A DNA stretch of 64,000 nucleotides from Brevundimonas vesicularis. Its GTDB lineage: Bacteria > Pseudomonadota > Alphaproteobacteria > Caulobacterales > Caulobacteraceae. The notes under the pieces were generated by a model. The model ran no database searches and was not told the origin of the DNA. It saw nothing but the letters and a program-made list of their open reading frames with translations. Made by a program: the position numbers and the translations under genes. This document shows positions 9,852 through 18,531 of this stretch, piece after piece. The stretch lies in the NCBI RefSeq assembly GCF_014204545.1, contig NZ_JACHLJ010000002.1, positions 681,529 to 745,528 on the forward strand, read 5' to 3'. The first letter of the stretch is position 1. Each line of letters starts with the position of its first letter.

Positions 9852-9888
9852 GCCGTCTCCCTCCCCACAGCGTGGGGAGGGAGACGGC
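9852..9888. repeat. Perfect 17-bp-stem hairpin after amn (head of a larger repeat element)
   Basis: Bases 9852-9868 and 9872-9888 are perfect inverted copies separated by AGC. No T-run follows, so it is not a canonical rho-independent terminator, although it may still stop or stabilise amn transcripts. It begins an intergenic block reaching about 10004, in which CCCTCC/GGAGGG-rich arms recur (GTGAGGGGTTTTTG and AAGAACCCCTC are inverted to each other). The block has the look of a dispersed REP-like palindromic element. Confidence 0.75.
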
Positions 9889-10014
9889 GCAAAGCGTGGT
9901 GAGGGGTTTTTGAAATCCCGCCGGCGGCGGTGATGCTGTGAAGAACCCCTCCGTCTCTCCGCTACGCTTCGGGCCACCTCCCCGCTTCGGAAGGAGGGGA
10001 CGGGTCTGAGGTCT

Positions 10015-10866
10015 TCAGACCACCGCCTTCTCCAGTTCGCCGGGCTTATCCGGCCGGGGCGCGGTGGTCGCCTTGCGGGTGTCCTGACGGCGCGGCAGGC
10101 GCCACACCTGGTGCGAGCGATAGCTGGTTCCATCCCAGGCCAGGGCCGTGACCGTAATGGTCTTGGCGTCCCAGTCGATCTGGTTGAAGCCGGGCGGCGC
10201 GCCGCGCTCGCGGTGCGACAACGTTCCGCAGCCGACGGCGTAGGAGCAGCGATCCGCCAGCGGGATGGGCATGGCGAACGGCACATGGACGTGTCCGGTC
10301 ATGATCAGGTCCACCCCGGCCTCGGCGAAGATCAGCGCCGCCTCGTCGCCGCGCTTGACGTCGCCGGTCATCGGCGTGCCGACCATCTCGATCAGCGGAT
10401 GGTGACAGGCCAGGATTCGCAGCGCGCCGATCGGCGCCTGACGCAGGGCCTCGGCCGCACGGCGCGTTTGGTCCAGATCGATGACGCCCTTCGACCAGTT
10501 GGGCCTCGCCTGCCAGCCGCGCGCGGTGACGACGCCGCGCACCATGACCGAATCGCTGCAGAACTGGCCGTCGTGGGCCGGAAAGCCGGTCGCCGTCTCG
10601 AATGCCCGCCAGGGGTGGAAGACCCGCGCGATGGCGTCCCAGTAGGGCACGTCGTGATTGCCGACGATGACGAAGCGCGGCTCGGGCATGGCCCGCATCC
10701 ATTCGCCGGCGGCCGTGAACTCGTCGGGGAACCCCTTCTGGGTGATGTCGCCGGTGATCAGCACCAAATCGTTGGGCGTGGCGTGGGCGTATTCCAAGGC
10801 GGCGGCGCAGGCGCGTTTGTGCTCGCAGCCGAAATGGACGTCGGAGAACTGAAGAACGCGTCCCAC
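10015..10866 (-). CDS. Calcineurin-like metallophosphoesterase
   Basis: A 283-residue two-metal phosphoesterase, cytosolic by sequence. All five metal/phosphate motifs appear in order: FSDVHFG (Asp 9, His 11), LITGDITQKG, VGNHDVPYW, CHHPLIE and TGHVHVPF. The class resembles cyclic-nucleotide or UDP-diacylglucosamine-type phosphoesterases, but the substrate cannot be told. It starts with GTG at 10866, whose G is the last base of the preceding kinase stop codon, so the two genes are translationally coupled. The longer open frame upstream is an out-of-family shadow of the kinase gene. Confidence 0.9.
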   Translation of the reverse strand: MGRVLQFSDVHFGCEHKRACAAALEYAHATPNDLVLITGDITQKGFPDEFTAAGEWMRAMPEPRFVIVGNHDVPYWDAIARVFHPWRAFETATGFPAHDGQFCSDSVMVRGVVTARGWQARPNWSKGVIDLDQTRRAAEALRQAPIGALRILACHHPLIEMVGTPMTGDVKRGDEAALIFAEAGVDLIMTGHVHVPFAMPIPLADRCSYAVGCGTLSHRERGAPPGFNQIDWDAKTITVTALAWDGTSYRSHQVWRLPRRQDTRKATTAPRPDKPGELEKAVV

Positions 10867-11801
10867 TAGATGCTGTCCTCGGCCGAGGGCGGCTTGGGCG
10901 CCAGAGCCTTGAAGGCCTTGGGCACGAAACGGATCACGGCCTCGGGCTTGAGCAGCAGCGGCTCGCCGTCGATCACGGCCGGAATTTTCGAGCGGGCGCG
11001 CACCTCGATCCGTTTCGCCGGGCGGGTCGAGACGGCCGGATCCTGGCGCCAATCGCTGAACAAGGCGGTCGCAGCCAGGCGGAAGGCCTGGGTTGTGTCG
11101 CTGGGGTCCATGGCGGCGGCCTCCAGTCCGATGGGATCCTCCATCGCCTTGGAGATCATCGGGCTGATCAGCACCAGCGCCTCGGTGCGGCGCTTCTCGC
11201 CGCCGTCCAGGCTGAAGCGCAGCCGACCGGAGAAGGCGCGTTTCAGGGCGCGGCGGCCATATTGCCAGGCCAGTTTGATCTTGCCGGTCCGCATCGCCTC
11301 GCGCGCCGGCGCCCACAGGGCGGGCGATCCGAGAATGGCGGCGCAATAGAAGTATTCGCCCTGAACCTCGCCGCCCGAAACGGCCTGAGGCTCGCCCTCC
11401 TCCAGCGCCCGCTTCAGCGCCAGCTTCCAGTCCGCGGTGCCATAAAGCGCCTTGGGCAACATGTTCATCGTGCCGCCCGGCAAAGGAGCGATCATCGGAC
11501 CGTCCGGCTTGGCCTTCGACGCCACCGAGCGCGCCGTGCCGTCGCCGGCCAGAACGAAGATCACGTCAGGCTTGGCGGCGAAGGCGTCGGCGATGATCTG
11601 GTCGAAGTTGCCCCCTTCGAACGATACGACCTCGGCTTTGAGATCATACTGTTCCAACAGGGCTTCGGCCTCGCCGGCGGCGCGTGGGCCCACGCTTCCG
11701 GACAGCGGATTGACCAGCATCACGGCGTGCCGGATCTGGGCGTGGGGCGTCAACGCAGTTTTGTCGTCTGCATCGGAGGGGGGTTGGGCGACGTCGGTCA
11801 T
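10866..11801 (-). CDS. Diacylglycerol/sphingosine kinase-like lipid kinase
   Basis: A 311-residue protein of the DAGK catalytic-domain family. It has NPLSGSVG early, VLAGDGTARS (the GDGT nucleotide-binding motif) and PLPGGTMNML. It should phosphorylate a lipid such as diacylglycerol at the inner membrane. The C-terminal domain ends before a Pro-rich tail. The gene overlaps the metallophosphoesterase by one base in a TAGTG arrangement, implying one operon, perhaps a kinase/phosphatase pair acting on lipid phosphates (inference). ATG 11801 is chosen; the 13-codon upstream extension has no family match. Confidence 0.88.
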   Translation of the reverse strand: MTDVAQPPSDADDKTALTPHAQIRHAVMLVNPLSGSVGPRAAGEAEALLEQYDLKAEVVSFEGGNFDQIIADAFAAKPDVIFVLAGDGTARSVASKAKPDGPMIAPLPGGTMNMLPKALYGTADWKLALKRALEEGEPQAVSGGEVQGEYFYCAAILGSPALWAPAREAMRTGKIKLAWQYGRRALKRAFSGRLRFSLDGGEKRRTEALVLISPMISKAMEDPIGLEAAAMDPSDTTQAFRLAATALFSDWRQDPAVSTRPAKRIEVRARSKIPAVIDGEPLLLKPEAVIRFVPKAFKALAPKPPSAEDSI

Positions 11802-11943
11802 GGCGGCCGAACGCCCCGCACGCGCCGTCGTTCCGCCCAAGCGTCACCATATTTGCCGATGCGGTTTGCCGACGCGGAACCTATGCCGCGAGGACACGTT
11901 TGCTGCCCACAGGGGCCAACACCCAGGGACAAAGGAATTCATC

Positions 11944-12294
11944 ATGAAAAAGGCGATTATCGCGATTGCCGGCGCCGGCCTGCTGGCTTCGGCCTGCGCC
12001 AGCGACCCGTACGGCTATAACAACGGTTCGAACGAAACCGTCCGCCAAGGCGCCATCGGCGCCGGCCTGGGCGCCGTCGCCGGCGCCATCATCGGCAACA
12101 ACGTCGGCGGCGGCAACGCTGCGACCGGCGCCCTGATTGGCGGCGCCCTGGGCGGCACGGCCGGCGCCATCCGCGGCTCCAACCAGGACCGCAACAACCA
12201 GCAGCGCTACCGCGACAATCAAGGCCGCTACTACTACTGCTACGATAATCGCCAGGACGAGTGCTACTGGGACAACGGTCAGCGCCGTTATTGA
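11944..12294 (+). CDS. Glycine-zipper (YMGG-like) outer-membrane lipoprotein
   Basis: A 116-residue protein. The signal peptide ends in the lipobox-like ASAC (Cys 19 region), followed by a Gly/Ala-rich glycine-zipper block (GAGLGAVAGAIIGNNVGG and a repeat, residues about 38-80). The tail is Tyr/Asn/Gln-rich with two Cys (YYCYDNRQDECYW). The family (YMGG/Rick-17kDa-like) is found in outer membranes of Gram-negatives; its function is structural or unknown. The ATG at 11944 follows AAAGGAATTC. It is divergent from the lipid-kinase gene and ends at a strong double hairpin. Confidence 0.88.
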   Translation: MKKAIIAIAGAGLLASACASDPYGYNNGSNETVRQGAIGAGLGAVAGAIIGNNVGGGNAATGALIGGALGGTAGAIRGSNQDRNNQQRYRDNQGRYYYCYDNRQDECYWDNGQRRY

Positions 12295-12305
12295 TCAGTG
12301 ATCAA

Positions 12306-12377
12306 ATGCCGGTCGCGAAGGTCCGCGACCGGCGCTAGGTTGAAGAGGCGGCCTGTCGGACGACTGGCCGCCTCTTT
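12306..12377 (+). terminator. Tandem hairpins, the second a rho-independent terminator
   Basis: Two hairpins follow the glycine-zipper gene. The first is GCCGGTCGCG...CGCGACCGGC at 12308-12333. The second is AGAGGCGGCC (12344-12353) pairing with GGCCGCCTCT (12366-12375) and running into TTT. The second has the form of an intrinsic terminator and separates this gene from the OmpA-like gene downstream. Confidence 0.75.
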
Positions 12378-12412
12378 GCGTAATGGGCCGGCCGAGCCGG
12401 AGGAGGGCTGAG

Positions 12413-12853
12413 ATGAAGCGATCGATGGGTCTGGCTGTGGCGGCCGTGGGAATGCTGGCGGCGTGCGCGCCGATGCCTAAGCGCGAGGCGCTGGTGGTGG
12501 GCGAATCGCTGTGCGCGCCGGGGCGTTTCGATATCTATTTCCTGGAGAATCAGGCGCGGCTGACCGAGCCGGCGGCGATGGTGCTGAAGGCGGCGGCGAG
12601 CAAGGCGAAGGAATGCGACGTGCGCAAGGTGCGCGTGGTGGGCCTGGCCGACGCCACGGGAACGCCCGAAGCCAATCTGAACCTGTCACAGCGGCGCGCC
12701 CGGACGGTGGTCGAGGCGCTGACCCAGGCAGGCATGCCGGCGCCGATCTTCGAGCTGAACGCCGCGGGCGATGCGGGGGCCATGACCGCAGCCGGCAATG
12801 ACGAACCGCTGCGGCGCCGTGCGGAAGTGATCTACGAGGCCTATCCGCGCTGA
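12413..12853 (+). CDS. OmpA-family lipoprotein
   Basis: A 146-residue protein. The signal peptide ends in a lipobox-like LAAC, and a C-terminal OmpA domain spans roughly residues 40-145. Peptidoglycan-binding landmarks are FDIYFLENQARL, VRVVGLADATG and NLSQRRARTVVEAL, the last being the NxxLSxxRA motif. It should tether the outer membrane to peptidoglycan. The ATG at 12413 follows a very strong GGAGGAGGG site. The domain is short and there is no barrel, so this is a Pal-like protein and not an OmpA porin. Confidence 0.85.
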   Translation: MKRSMGLAVAAVGMLAACAPMPKREALVVGESLCAPGRFDIYFLENQARLTEPAAMVLKAAASKAKECDVRKVRVVGLADATGTPEANLNLSQRRARTVVEALTQAGMPAPIFELNAAGDAGAMTAAGNDEPLRRRAEVIYEAYPR

Positions 12854-12937
12854 TCGACGCGGGGCGGGCGCAGCCATGGCGCGGGGACGCGTGACGCATT
12901 AGGTTGCGGCGCTTCCCTCGCCTGCCGGAACACGCGT

Positions 12938-15112
12938 TTGCGCCTCTTCGCCCTTCTCCTTGGCCTGCTGTTTAGTTTGACGGGCGTTTCGGCGACCGTC
13001 GCCCAGCCGGTGCAGAGCCAGCCCACGGGCGTCGTCGCCTTCGGGCCGCAGCGGACCGAGCGGATCGAGGCCGAACTGGTCCCCATGTCGCAATGGGTCG
13101 CGCCCGGTTCGACGACCGTCGTGGCGGTGCGCCAGAAGATCGCGGCCGGCTGGCACACCTATTGGCGCAATCCCGGCGACAGCGGCGGTGCGACCGGCCT
13201 GATCTGGAGCCTGCCCGCCGGGGTGAGCGCCGATCCGATCCTGTGGCCCCTGCCCAGCCGGCAGCGGCTGATGAGCCTGATGAACTATGGCTATTCGGGC
13301 GCGGTGCTCTTGCCCGTGCCGATCCACGTGCCGCCGACGGCGCGGCCGGGCGAAGTGCTGACCCTGACGACGGACGTGCTGTTCCTGGTGTGCAGCGACC
13401 AGATGTGCGTGCCCGAGCCGATGACCCTGTCGCTGGCCCTGCCGGTGCGCGAGGGCGCAGCGCCCTTGGCCAAACCCTGGGGCGCGGAGATCGAGCGGCT
13501 GGTCGAAACCGCGCCGCGCCCGGCCGGGATCGAGGCGCGCGTCACGCGTCAGGGCGGCCAGTTGATCCTGACCGCGACCGGCGGGCCGCTATCTGGTGAC
13601 CAGGTGGGCGCCGACATCGGACAGGTCTATTTCTATCCTTTCGACGGCGGGCGGATCGACCATGCGGCGGCGCAGTCGGGTCAGCGGGGGCCCAATGGCC
13701 TGACCCTGACGCTGGCGCCCGGCAAGGAGATGGCGACGACGGCGCTGAGCGGGGTCCTGGCGACCGACAAGGGCGCGTGGGAGATAACGGCGGAGCCAGG
13801 CGCGCCTCTGGCGGGCGCCCAAGGCGGCGCGGCGCTGAAGCCGCTGGACGAAACCACGGCCGCGCCGGCGAAGACAGGCGCTCTGGTCTTCCTTCAGGCC
13901 CTGGGCCTGGCGTTGCTGGGGGGGCTGGTGCTGAACCTGATGCCGTGCGTCTTCCCGGTCCTGGCGATGAAGGCGGCGTCGCTGTCGGCGGCGGCGCATG
14001 ATCCGGCGCGGGCGCGGCGCGACGGCCTGGCCTTCACCGCCGGGGTGCTGGTCAGCTTCCTGGTTCTGGCCGGCGCCCTGCTGGCGCTGAGGGCGGCGGG
14101 TCAGGCGATCGGCTGGGGCTTCCAGCTTCAGTCGCCCGGCGTGGTCGCGGCCCTGGCCCTGGTCATGCTGCTGGTCGGACTGAATCTGTCGGGCGTCTTC
14201 CATGTCGGCGCCGGATTGCAGAACGCGGGGTCCGGCCCCCTGTCGCGCCTGCCCGGCTCGGCGGGCGCCTTCTTCACCGGGGTGCTGGCCGTGGTCGTTG
14301 CCGCGCCCTGCACCGCGCCCTTCATGGCCGCAGCGCTTGGCGCGGCTTTGGTGCTGTCCTGGCCGATGGCGCTGGCCGTGTTCCTGATGCTGGGGCTGGG
14401 CCTGGCCCTGCCCTATCTGGCGATCAGCCTGTCGCCCGGCCTGCTGTCGCGCCTGCCGCGACCGGGCGTCTGGATGGAGCGGCTGAAGGGTCTGCTGGCC
14501 TTTCCCATGTATGGGGCGGCGCTGTGGTTGCTGTGGGTGTTCACGCGACAGGGCGGCGTCGACGCCCTGGGCCTGCTCCTGACAGCGGCGCTGCTGCTGG
14601 CCCTGGCGGCCTGGCTGACGGGTCTGGCGCAAGCGGCGCGCCAGCGTGATGAACGGCCGATCCTGACCACGATCTGTGCGATCGTCGTCGGCGTTCTGGC
14701 GCTGGGCTTGGCAGGCGTTGCGGCCGGCGCGGCACGGAGTGCGGACGCCGCGCCGCAAGGCGACAGCGGCCCGCTGGCGGCCCAGCCCTGGTCGGCGGCG
14801 GCGGTGAGTGCGGCGACCGCGTCGGGGCGACCCGTGCTGGTCAATCTGACCGCCGACTGGTGCGTGACCTGCAAGATTAACGAACGCGCGGCCCTGTCCT
14901 CCCCCCGTGTGGCCAAGGCGATGCGCGAGGCGAATGCCGCCTATCTGGTCGCCGACTGGACCCGACGCGACGACGCCATCACCCGCGAGCTTCAGGCCCA
15001 TGGGCGCTCGGGCGTGCCGCTGTATCTGCTGTATCGACCGGGTCGGGCCGAGCCGGAAATCCTGCCGCAACTGCTGACCGAGGGCGTGGTCGTGGATGCG
15101 CTGAAGAATTGA
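12938..15112 (+). CDS. DsbD-like thiol:disulfide interchange protein
   Basis: A 724-residue three-part redox protein. The signal peptide is followed by an N-terminal periplasmic domain (about residues 30-300) with conserved CSDQMCVPE. The central DsbD/CcdA-type membrane domain has about eight helices and carries the redox cysteines in NLMPCVFPVL and APCTAPF. The C-terminal thioredoxin-like domain has WCVTCK as its CXXC. It passes electrons from cytoplasmic thioredoxin to periplasmic thiol proteins. It appears to start with TTG at 12938; no ATG close by preserves the signal peptide. It is closer to the ScsB/DsbD-2 type than to classical E. coli DsbD. Confidence 0.9.
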   Translation: MRLFALLLGLLFSLTGVSATVAQPVQSQPTGVVAFGPQRTERIEAELVPMSQWVAPGSTTVVAVRQKIAAGWHTYWRNPGDSGGATGLIWSLPAGVSADPILWPLPSRQRLMSLMNYGYSGAVLLPVPIHVPPTARPGEVLTLTTDVLFLVCSDQMCVPEPMTLSLALPVREGAAPLAKPWGAEIERLVETAPRPAGIEARVTRQGGQLILTATGGPLSGDQVGADIGQVYFYPFDGGRIDHAAAQSGQRGPNGLTLTLAPGKEMATTALSGVLATDKGAWEITAEPGAPLAGAQGGAALKPLDETTAAPAKTGALVFLQALGLALLGGLVLNLMPCVFPVLAMKAASLSAAAHDPARARRDGLAFTAGVLVSFLVLAGALLALRAAGQAIGWGFQLQSPGVVAALALVMLLVGLNLSGVFHVGAGLQNAGSGPLSRLPGSAGAFFTGVLAVVVAAPCTAPFMAAALGAALVLSWPMALAVFLMLGLGLALPYLAISLSPGLLSRLPRPGVWMERLKGLLAFPMYGAALWLLWVFTRQGGVDALGLLLTAALLLALAAWLTGLAQAARQRDERPILTTICAIVVGVLALGLAGVAAGAARSADAAPQGDSGPLAAQPWSAAAVSAATASGRPVLVNLTADWCVTCKINERAALSSPRVAKAMREANAAYLVADWTRRDDAITRELQAHGRSGVPLYLLYRPGRAEPEILPQLLTEGVVVDALKN

Positions 15113-15115
15113 GCG

Positions 15116-16018
15116 TCAGCTCAGGAACCGCTGCACCGCCGCCAGGAACCGCTGCGGCTGTTCGATCATCACCTGGTGCTCGGCGCCTTCGATCCGCTCG
15201 AACCGGGCCGTGCGCGCCAGGCCTTCGAAGCCAAAGCGATACAGACCCTCCAGCCGGTTGCGGGGCGCGTCGGGATCGCGGGTCCAGCCATAGACGACAG
15301 TGACCGGGGCGGTGATCTGCGACAGGCGGGGCCGCAGATCGACGGTCAGGGCCTCATACAGGCCCTGGGCCAGGACGCGCCGGTCGCCGCCCTGAAGCCC
15401 CAGCCCCTGGAACACCATGTCGCCGGCCAGACCCATGTCCACGCCAAAGGCCGCGACCTGGGACTTCAGCGCCTGATCGCCGAACAGGAGCAGGGCCTGA
15501 TAGCCCAGCCGGGCCAGGGGCTCGACCTGATCCGATGTGGTGCGGGCGTCGATCAGGGACGGGAAGAAGGGGGAGGAATCGACCACCATGACGCGCCCGA
15601 TCCGGTCGCCCATATCGGCGGAGACGCGCAGGGCGATCTGGCCGCCCAGCGAATGGCCGATCACCGCGGGACGGTCGATGCGCTGCTCGCGGATGTAGCG
15701 TTCGATCTCGCTGGCGGCGGGGCCGGCCAGACCGCCGCTGACATTGTCGCCGATCTGGGTCTCGCCAAAGCCGCGCAGGGTGACCAGATGCACCCGGTAG
15801 CGGTCATCGAGCCGATCCGCCGTCGATCGCCAGGCCGAGCCGGTCGAACCCAGGCCGGGGATGAAGATGATGTCCGGCCCCCGCCCGCGCGTCTCGACGA
15901 TGATGCGGCTAGAGCTGAAGGCCGGAGCCTGAGCTTGGGTCTTGGATTGGGCCTGGACGGCGACCGGGGCGAGAACGAACAGGGTCGCAAGGAGCGAGGC
16001 GAGGAGGCGGATCATCAT
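15116..16018 (-). CDS. Secreted alpha/beta-fold hydrolase
   Basis: A 300-residue protein with a cleavable signal peptide (ending near AVQAQ, residue 24), so periplasmic or secreted. The alpha/beta-hydrolase core shows FIPGLGSTG (oxyanion-loop region), the nucleophile elbow GHSLGGQ, an acidic residue region in TVVYGWTRDPD, and a late EGAEHQVMIEQP supplying the catalytic His. The substrate is unknown; an esterase or lactonase role is possible. The gene converges with the DsbD-like gene, with 3 bases between stops, and lies downstream of the enoyl-CoA hydratase gene on the same strand. Confidence 0.87.
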   Translation of the reverse strand: MMIRLLASLLATLFVLAPVAVQAQSKTQAQAPAFSSSRIIVETRGRGPDIIFIPGLGSTGSAWRSTADRLDDRYRVHLVTLRGFGETQIGDNVSGGLAGPAASEIERYIREQRIDRPAVIGHSLGGQIALRVSADMGDRIGRVMVVDSSPFFPSLIDARTTSDQVEPLARLGYQALLLFGDQALKSQVAAFGVDMGLAGDMVFQGLGLQGGDRRVLAQGLYEALTVDLRPRLSQITAPVTVVYGWTRDPDAPRNRLEGLYRFGFEGLARTARFERIEGAEHQVMIEQPQRFLAAVQRFLS

Positions 16019-16066
16019 CCGCCCCTAACGCCCGATCACGGCGATCGGTTGACGCGTGCGTGCGAC

Positions 16067-16855
16067 CTATCGCCCCTTGAACTCGGGTTTGCGCTTTTCG
16101 ACGAAGGCGGACATGCCCTCCTTCTGGTCCTCGAAGGCGAACAGGGAGTGGAACAGGCGGCGTTCGAACTGGACGCCTTGCGTCAGGGTCGTCTCCAGCG
16201 CGGCGTTGACCATCTCCTTGTTGGCCATGATCGCCAGCGGGCTTTGCGAGGCGATCTTGGCGGCGATCTTGCGCGTTTCGTGCAAAAGGGTGTCGTGCGG
16301 GAAGACGCGCGAGGCCAGACCGGCGCGTTCCGCTTCCGCCGCATCCATCATCCGGGCGGTCAGGACCATGTCCATGGCCTTGGACTTGCCCACCAGACGG
16401 GTCAGGCGCTGGGAGCCGCCGATGCCCGGCGCTACGCCCAGGTTGATCTCGGGCTGACCGAACTTCGCCTTGTCCGAGGCGACGATGAAGTCGCACAGCA
16501 TGGCCAGTTCGCAGCCGCCGCCGAGAGCGAAGCCGTTGACCGCGGCGATAATCGGCTTTCTGAAGCGGGTGATGCGGTCGTGGCCGAGGGCGAAATAGTT
16601 GCCCGTGTACATCTGGGCATAGGTCTGGTCCGCCATCTCCTTGATGTCGGCGCCGGCGGCAAAGGCCTTTTCGCCCGAGCCCGTCAGGATCAGGCAGCGT
16701 ACGCTGTCGTCGTGCTCGACACTGTCGAGGAAGTCGGCGAGGTCCTTGAACAGGGCCGAGTTCAGGGCGTTCAGCGCCTCGGGCCGGTTCAGGGTCACCA
16801 CCGCATAGCCGTCGGCGTGGCGTTCGATCAGCAGATTGGAATAGGCGTCGGCCAT
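16067..16855 (-). CDS. Enoyl-CoA hydratase
   Basis: A 262-residue crotonase-family enzyme hydrating 2-trans-enoyl-CoA in fatty-acid beta-oxidation. Both catalytic glutamates of the rat mitochondrial enzyme are retained, in GGGCELAMLCD and, 20 residues on, GQPEINLG. The oxyanion-hole segment AGADIKEM and the C-terminal GMSAFVEKRKPEFKGR also match. A full-length EchA/FadB1-type protein is therefore expected to be active. The ATG at 16855 has AAGGAGACC just upstream. No thiolase or dehydrogenase gene adjoins it; a long palindromic repeat lies upstream. Confidence 0.95.
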   Translation of the reverse strand: MADAYSNLLIERHADGYAVVTLNRPEALNALNSALFKDLADFLDSVEHDDSVRCLILTGSGEKAFAAGADIKEMADQTYAQMYTGNYFALGHDRITRFRKPIIAAVNGFALGGGCELAMLCDFIVASDKAKFGQPEINLGVAPGIGGSQRLTRLVGKSKAMDMVLTARMMDAAEAERAGLASRVFPHDTLLHETRKIAAKIASQSPLAIMANKEMVNAALETTLTQGVQFERRLFHSLFAFEDQKEGMSAFVEKRKPEFKGR

Positions 16856-16897
16856 GGTCGGTCTCCTTCGTTTGATCGGTCATAGCGGACACCGCCT

Positions 16898-17071
16898 CTT
16901 TCGTCATTCCGGGCGAAGGGCCGCTTGGCCCGAAGACCCGGAACCCAGCGGCGGGCGTGAGCGCGAACCTGTCGCGGACACCTGCGCAAGACATTGGCGA
17001 GGCCCAAGCATTTCGCCTTCGGCGCCGCTGGGTTCCGGGTCTGCGCTGCGCTTCGCCCGGAATGACGAAAG
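16898..17071. repeat. 174-bp palindromic intergenic repeat element
   Basis: Two nested pairs of perfect inverted arms are present. Bases 16898-16918 match 17051-17071 over 21 bp, and 16934-16953 match 17023-17042 over 20 bp. The loop between them is about 70 bases. The arm sequences (CGTCATTCCGGGCGAAG and ACCCGGAACCCAGCGG types) look like dispersed repeats known from alphaproteobacterial intergenic regions. The element separates the enoyl-CoA hydratase gene from the small membrane-protein gene on the same strand, and could form a very large RNA hairpin. Confidence 0.85.
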
Positions 17072-17084
17072 AAGGAGTGCCGGG

Positions 17085-17528
17085 TCAGCGTCGGGGCATC
17101 AGCGCCAGGGTCAGGGCGGCGCGCGCCAGCTCGACCACGACCACCATGCCCAGAAGAAGATTGGCTGCGATCACCTGACCCCGCGCGCCCGACAGGTCCA
17201 GCGTCCAGCCGAAGACGGACGACAGGGCCAGGATCAGCGCCGAGAGCAGGACCAGGCCGACCAGCAGCATCAGGGCGACGTGACCCGCCTTCAGCGCCGC
17301 CTGAAGCGTCGGCCCCTCGTCCAGCACGCGGGCGCGGCGGCGCAACAGACGCGCGATCAGGCCGGTGGCGGCGGCCTCCGCGACAGCCGCGACGACCAGG
17401 GCGGCGACGAACCACCAGATCAGGTCGCCAAGGTCGCCGGCGCGCAAGCCCTGGACGAAATGGACGAAATAGGCGCCCCAGACCAGGACGCCGACGATCA
17501 GACTGATCCACAGGTGGATTTTGCGCAT
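17085..17528 (-). CDS. Small integral membrane protein of unknown function
   Basis: A 147-residue protein with about four hydrophobic helices: IHLWISLIVGVLVWGAYFV near the start, WWFVAALVVAAVAEAAATG, ALMLLVGLVLLSALILAL, and a last one near VIAANLLLGMVVVVELA. A basic patch, RLLRRRARVLDEG, lies in a cytoplasmic loop. No known motif is recognised. It starts 18 bases after the mutM stop and may share its transcript. The composition is ordinary for the genome. Confidence 0.75.
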   Translation of the reverse strand: MRKIHLWISLIVGVLVWGAYFVHFVQGLRAGDLGDLIWWFVAALVVAAVAEAAATGLIARLLRRRARVLDEGPTLQAALKAGHVALMLLVGLVLLSALILALSSVFGWTLDLSGARGQVIAANLLLGMVVVVELARAALTLALMPRR

Positions 17529-17546
17529 AGGTCGGACCTCGACGGC

Positions 17547-18410
17547 TTATCGCTTCTGGCAGGAGGGACAGTAGAAGGTGGAGCGGCCGCCCTGGACGAT
17601 GCGGGCGACGACACCTGTGCACTTGTCGCCCCGGCACGGATCGCCCTCGCGGCCGTAGACGTCGAACCGGTGCTGGAAATAGCCCTGCCCGCCCTCGGCG
17701 TTGGCGAAGTCGCGCAGGGTCGAGCCGCCCGCGGCGATGGCGTCGTTCAGGACGTTTCTGACCTCGGTCGCCAGACGCTCCAGCCGCGCCTTCGACACCG
17801 ATCCGGCCGCGACCAGGGGCGAGATGCGGGCGCGGTACAGGGCCTCGCACACATAGATATTGCCCAGGCCGGCGACGATCCGCTGATCCAGCAGGCTGAC
17901 CTTGATGTTCTGTTTCTTGCCCGCGAAGGCCTCGACAAGATGGGCGCCGGAAAAGCCGTTGCCCAGCGGCTCGGGCCCCAGGCCGGCGAACCAGGGATGG
18001 GTCTCGACCTGGTCGCTGGGGATCAGGCCCATGAAGCCGAACCGGCGCGCGTCGGCGTATCCGATGCGGGTCGCCGCCCCATCGCGGATGGCGCAGCCGC
18101 TGAAATGTTCGTGCTTGCCGGCGATGGGCGCGGCCTCCTCGAACTCGCCCAGCAGGGTTCCGTCCAGGGTGAAGCGGCCGGTCATGCCCAGATGGGTGAT
18201 CCAGGTCTCGCCGATGGACAACGGCATCAGCAGATATTTGGCCCGCCGGTCGATCCGCAGGACCGTCGCCCCCTCCAGCCGTTCGACGAAACGCTCGGGG
18301 AAGGGAAATCGCAGGTCGGGCCGGTTGATCCGGACCCGCGACAGCCGCGCGCCCTCCAGCACCGGCGTCAGGCCGCGTCGGACGGTTTCGACCTCGGGAA
18401 GTTCGGGCAT
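17547..18410 (-). CDS. mutM: Formamidopyrimidine-DNA glycosylase
   Basis: A 287-residue base-excision-repair enzyme removing 8-oxoguanine and formamidopyrimidines and nicking the AP site. It begins PELPEVETVRRGL, so after Met removal Pro is the catalytic N-terminus and Glu 3 is in place. RAKYLLMPL carries the conserved Lys, and the helix-two-turn-helix region has NIYVCEALYRA. The C-terminal zinc finger is CRGDKC...YCPSC, a CX4C variant of the usual first half. All key residues are present. It lies divergent from the OPT transporter gene. Confidence 0.96.
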   Translation of the reverse strand: MPELPEVETVRRGLTPVLEGARLSRVRINRPDLRFPFPERFVERLEGATVLRIDRRAKYLLMPLSIGETWITHLGMTGRFTLDGTLLGEFEEAAPIAGKHEHFSGCAIRDGAATRIGYADARRFGFMGLIPSDQVETHPWFAGLGPEPLGNGFSGAHLVEAFAGKKQNIKVSLLDQRIVAGLGNIYVCEALYRARISPLVAAGSVSKARLERLATEVRNVLNDAIAAGGSTLRDFANAEGGQGYFQHRFDVYGREGDPCRGDKCTGVVARIVQGGRSTFYCPSCQKR

Positions 18411-18531
18411 GGGCCGGTCCTAGCCCGTCCGGGTCGCGGGGCCAAGCGGCGGGGGCGCTCGCATCTGACCGCGACCAGTTGCCGCCTGCGACAGAATGCG
18501 CTTACGTCCGCGCAAACGTGGGACCCTGCCG

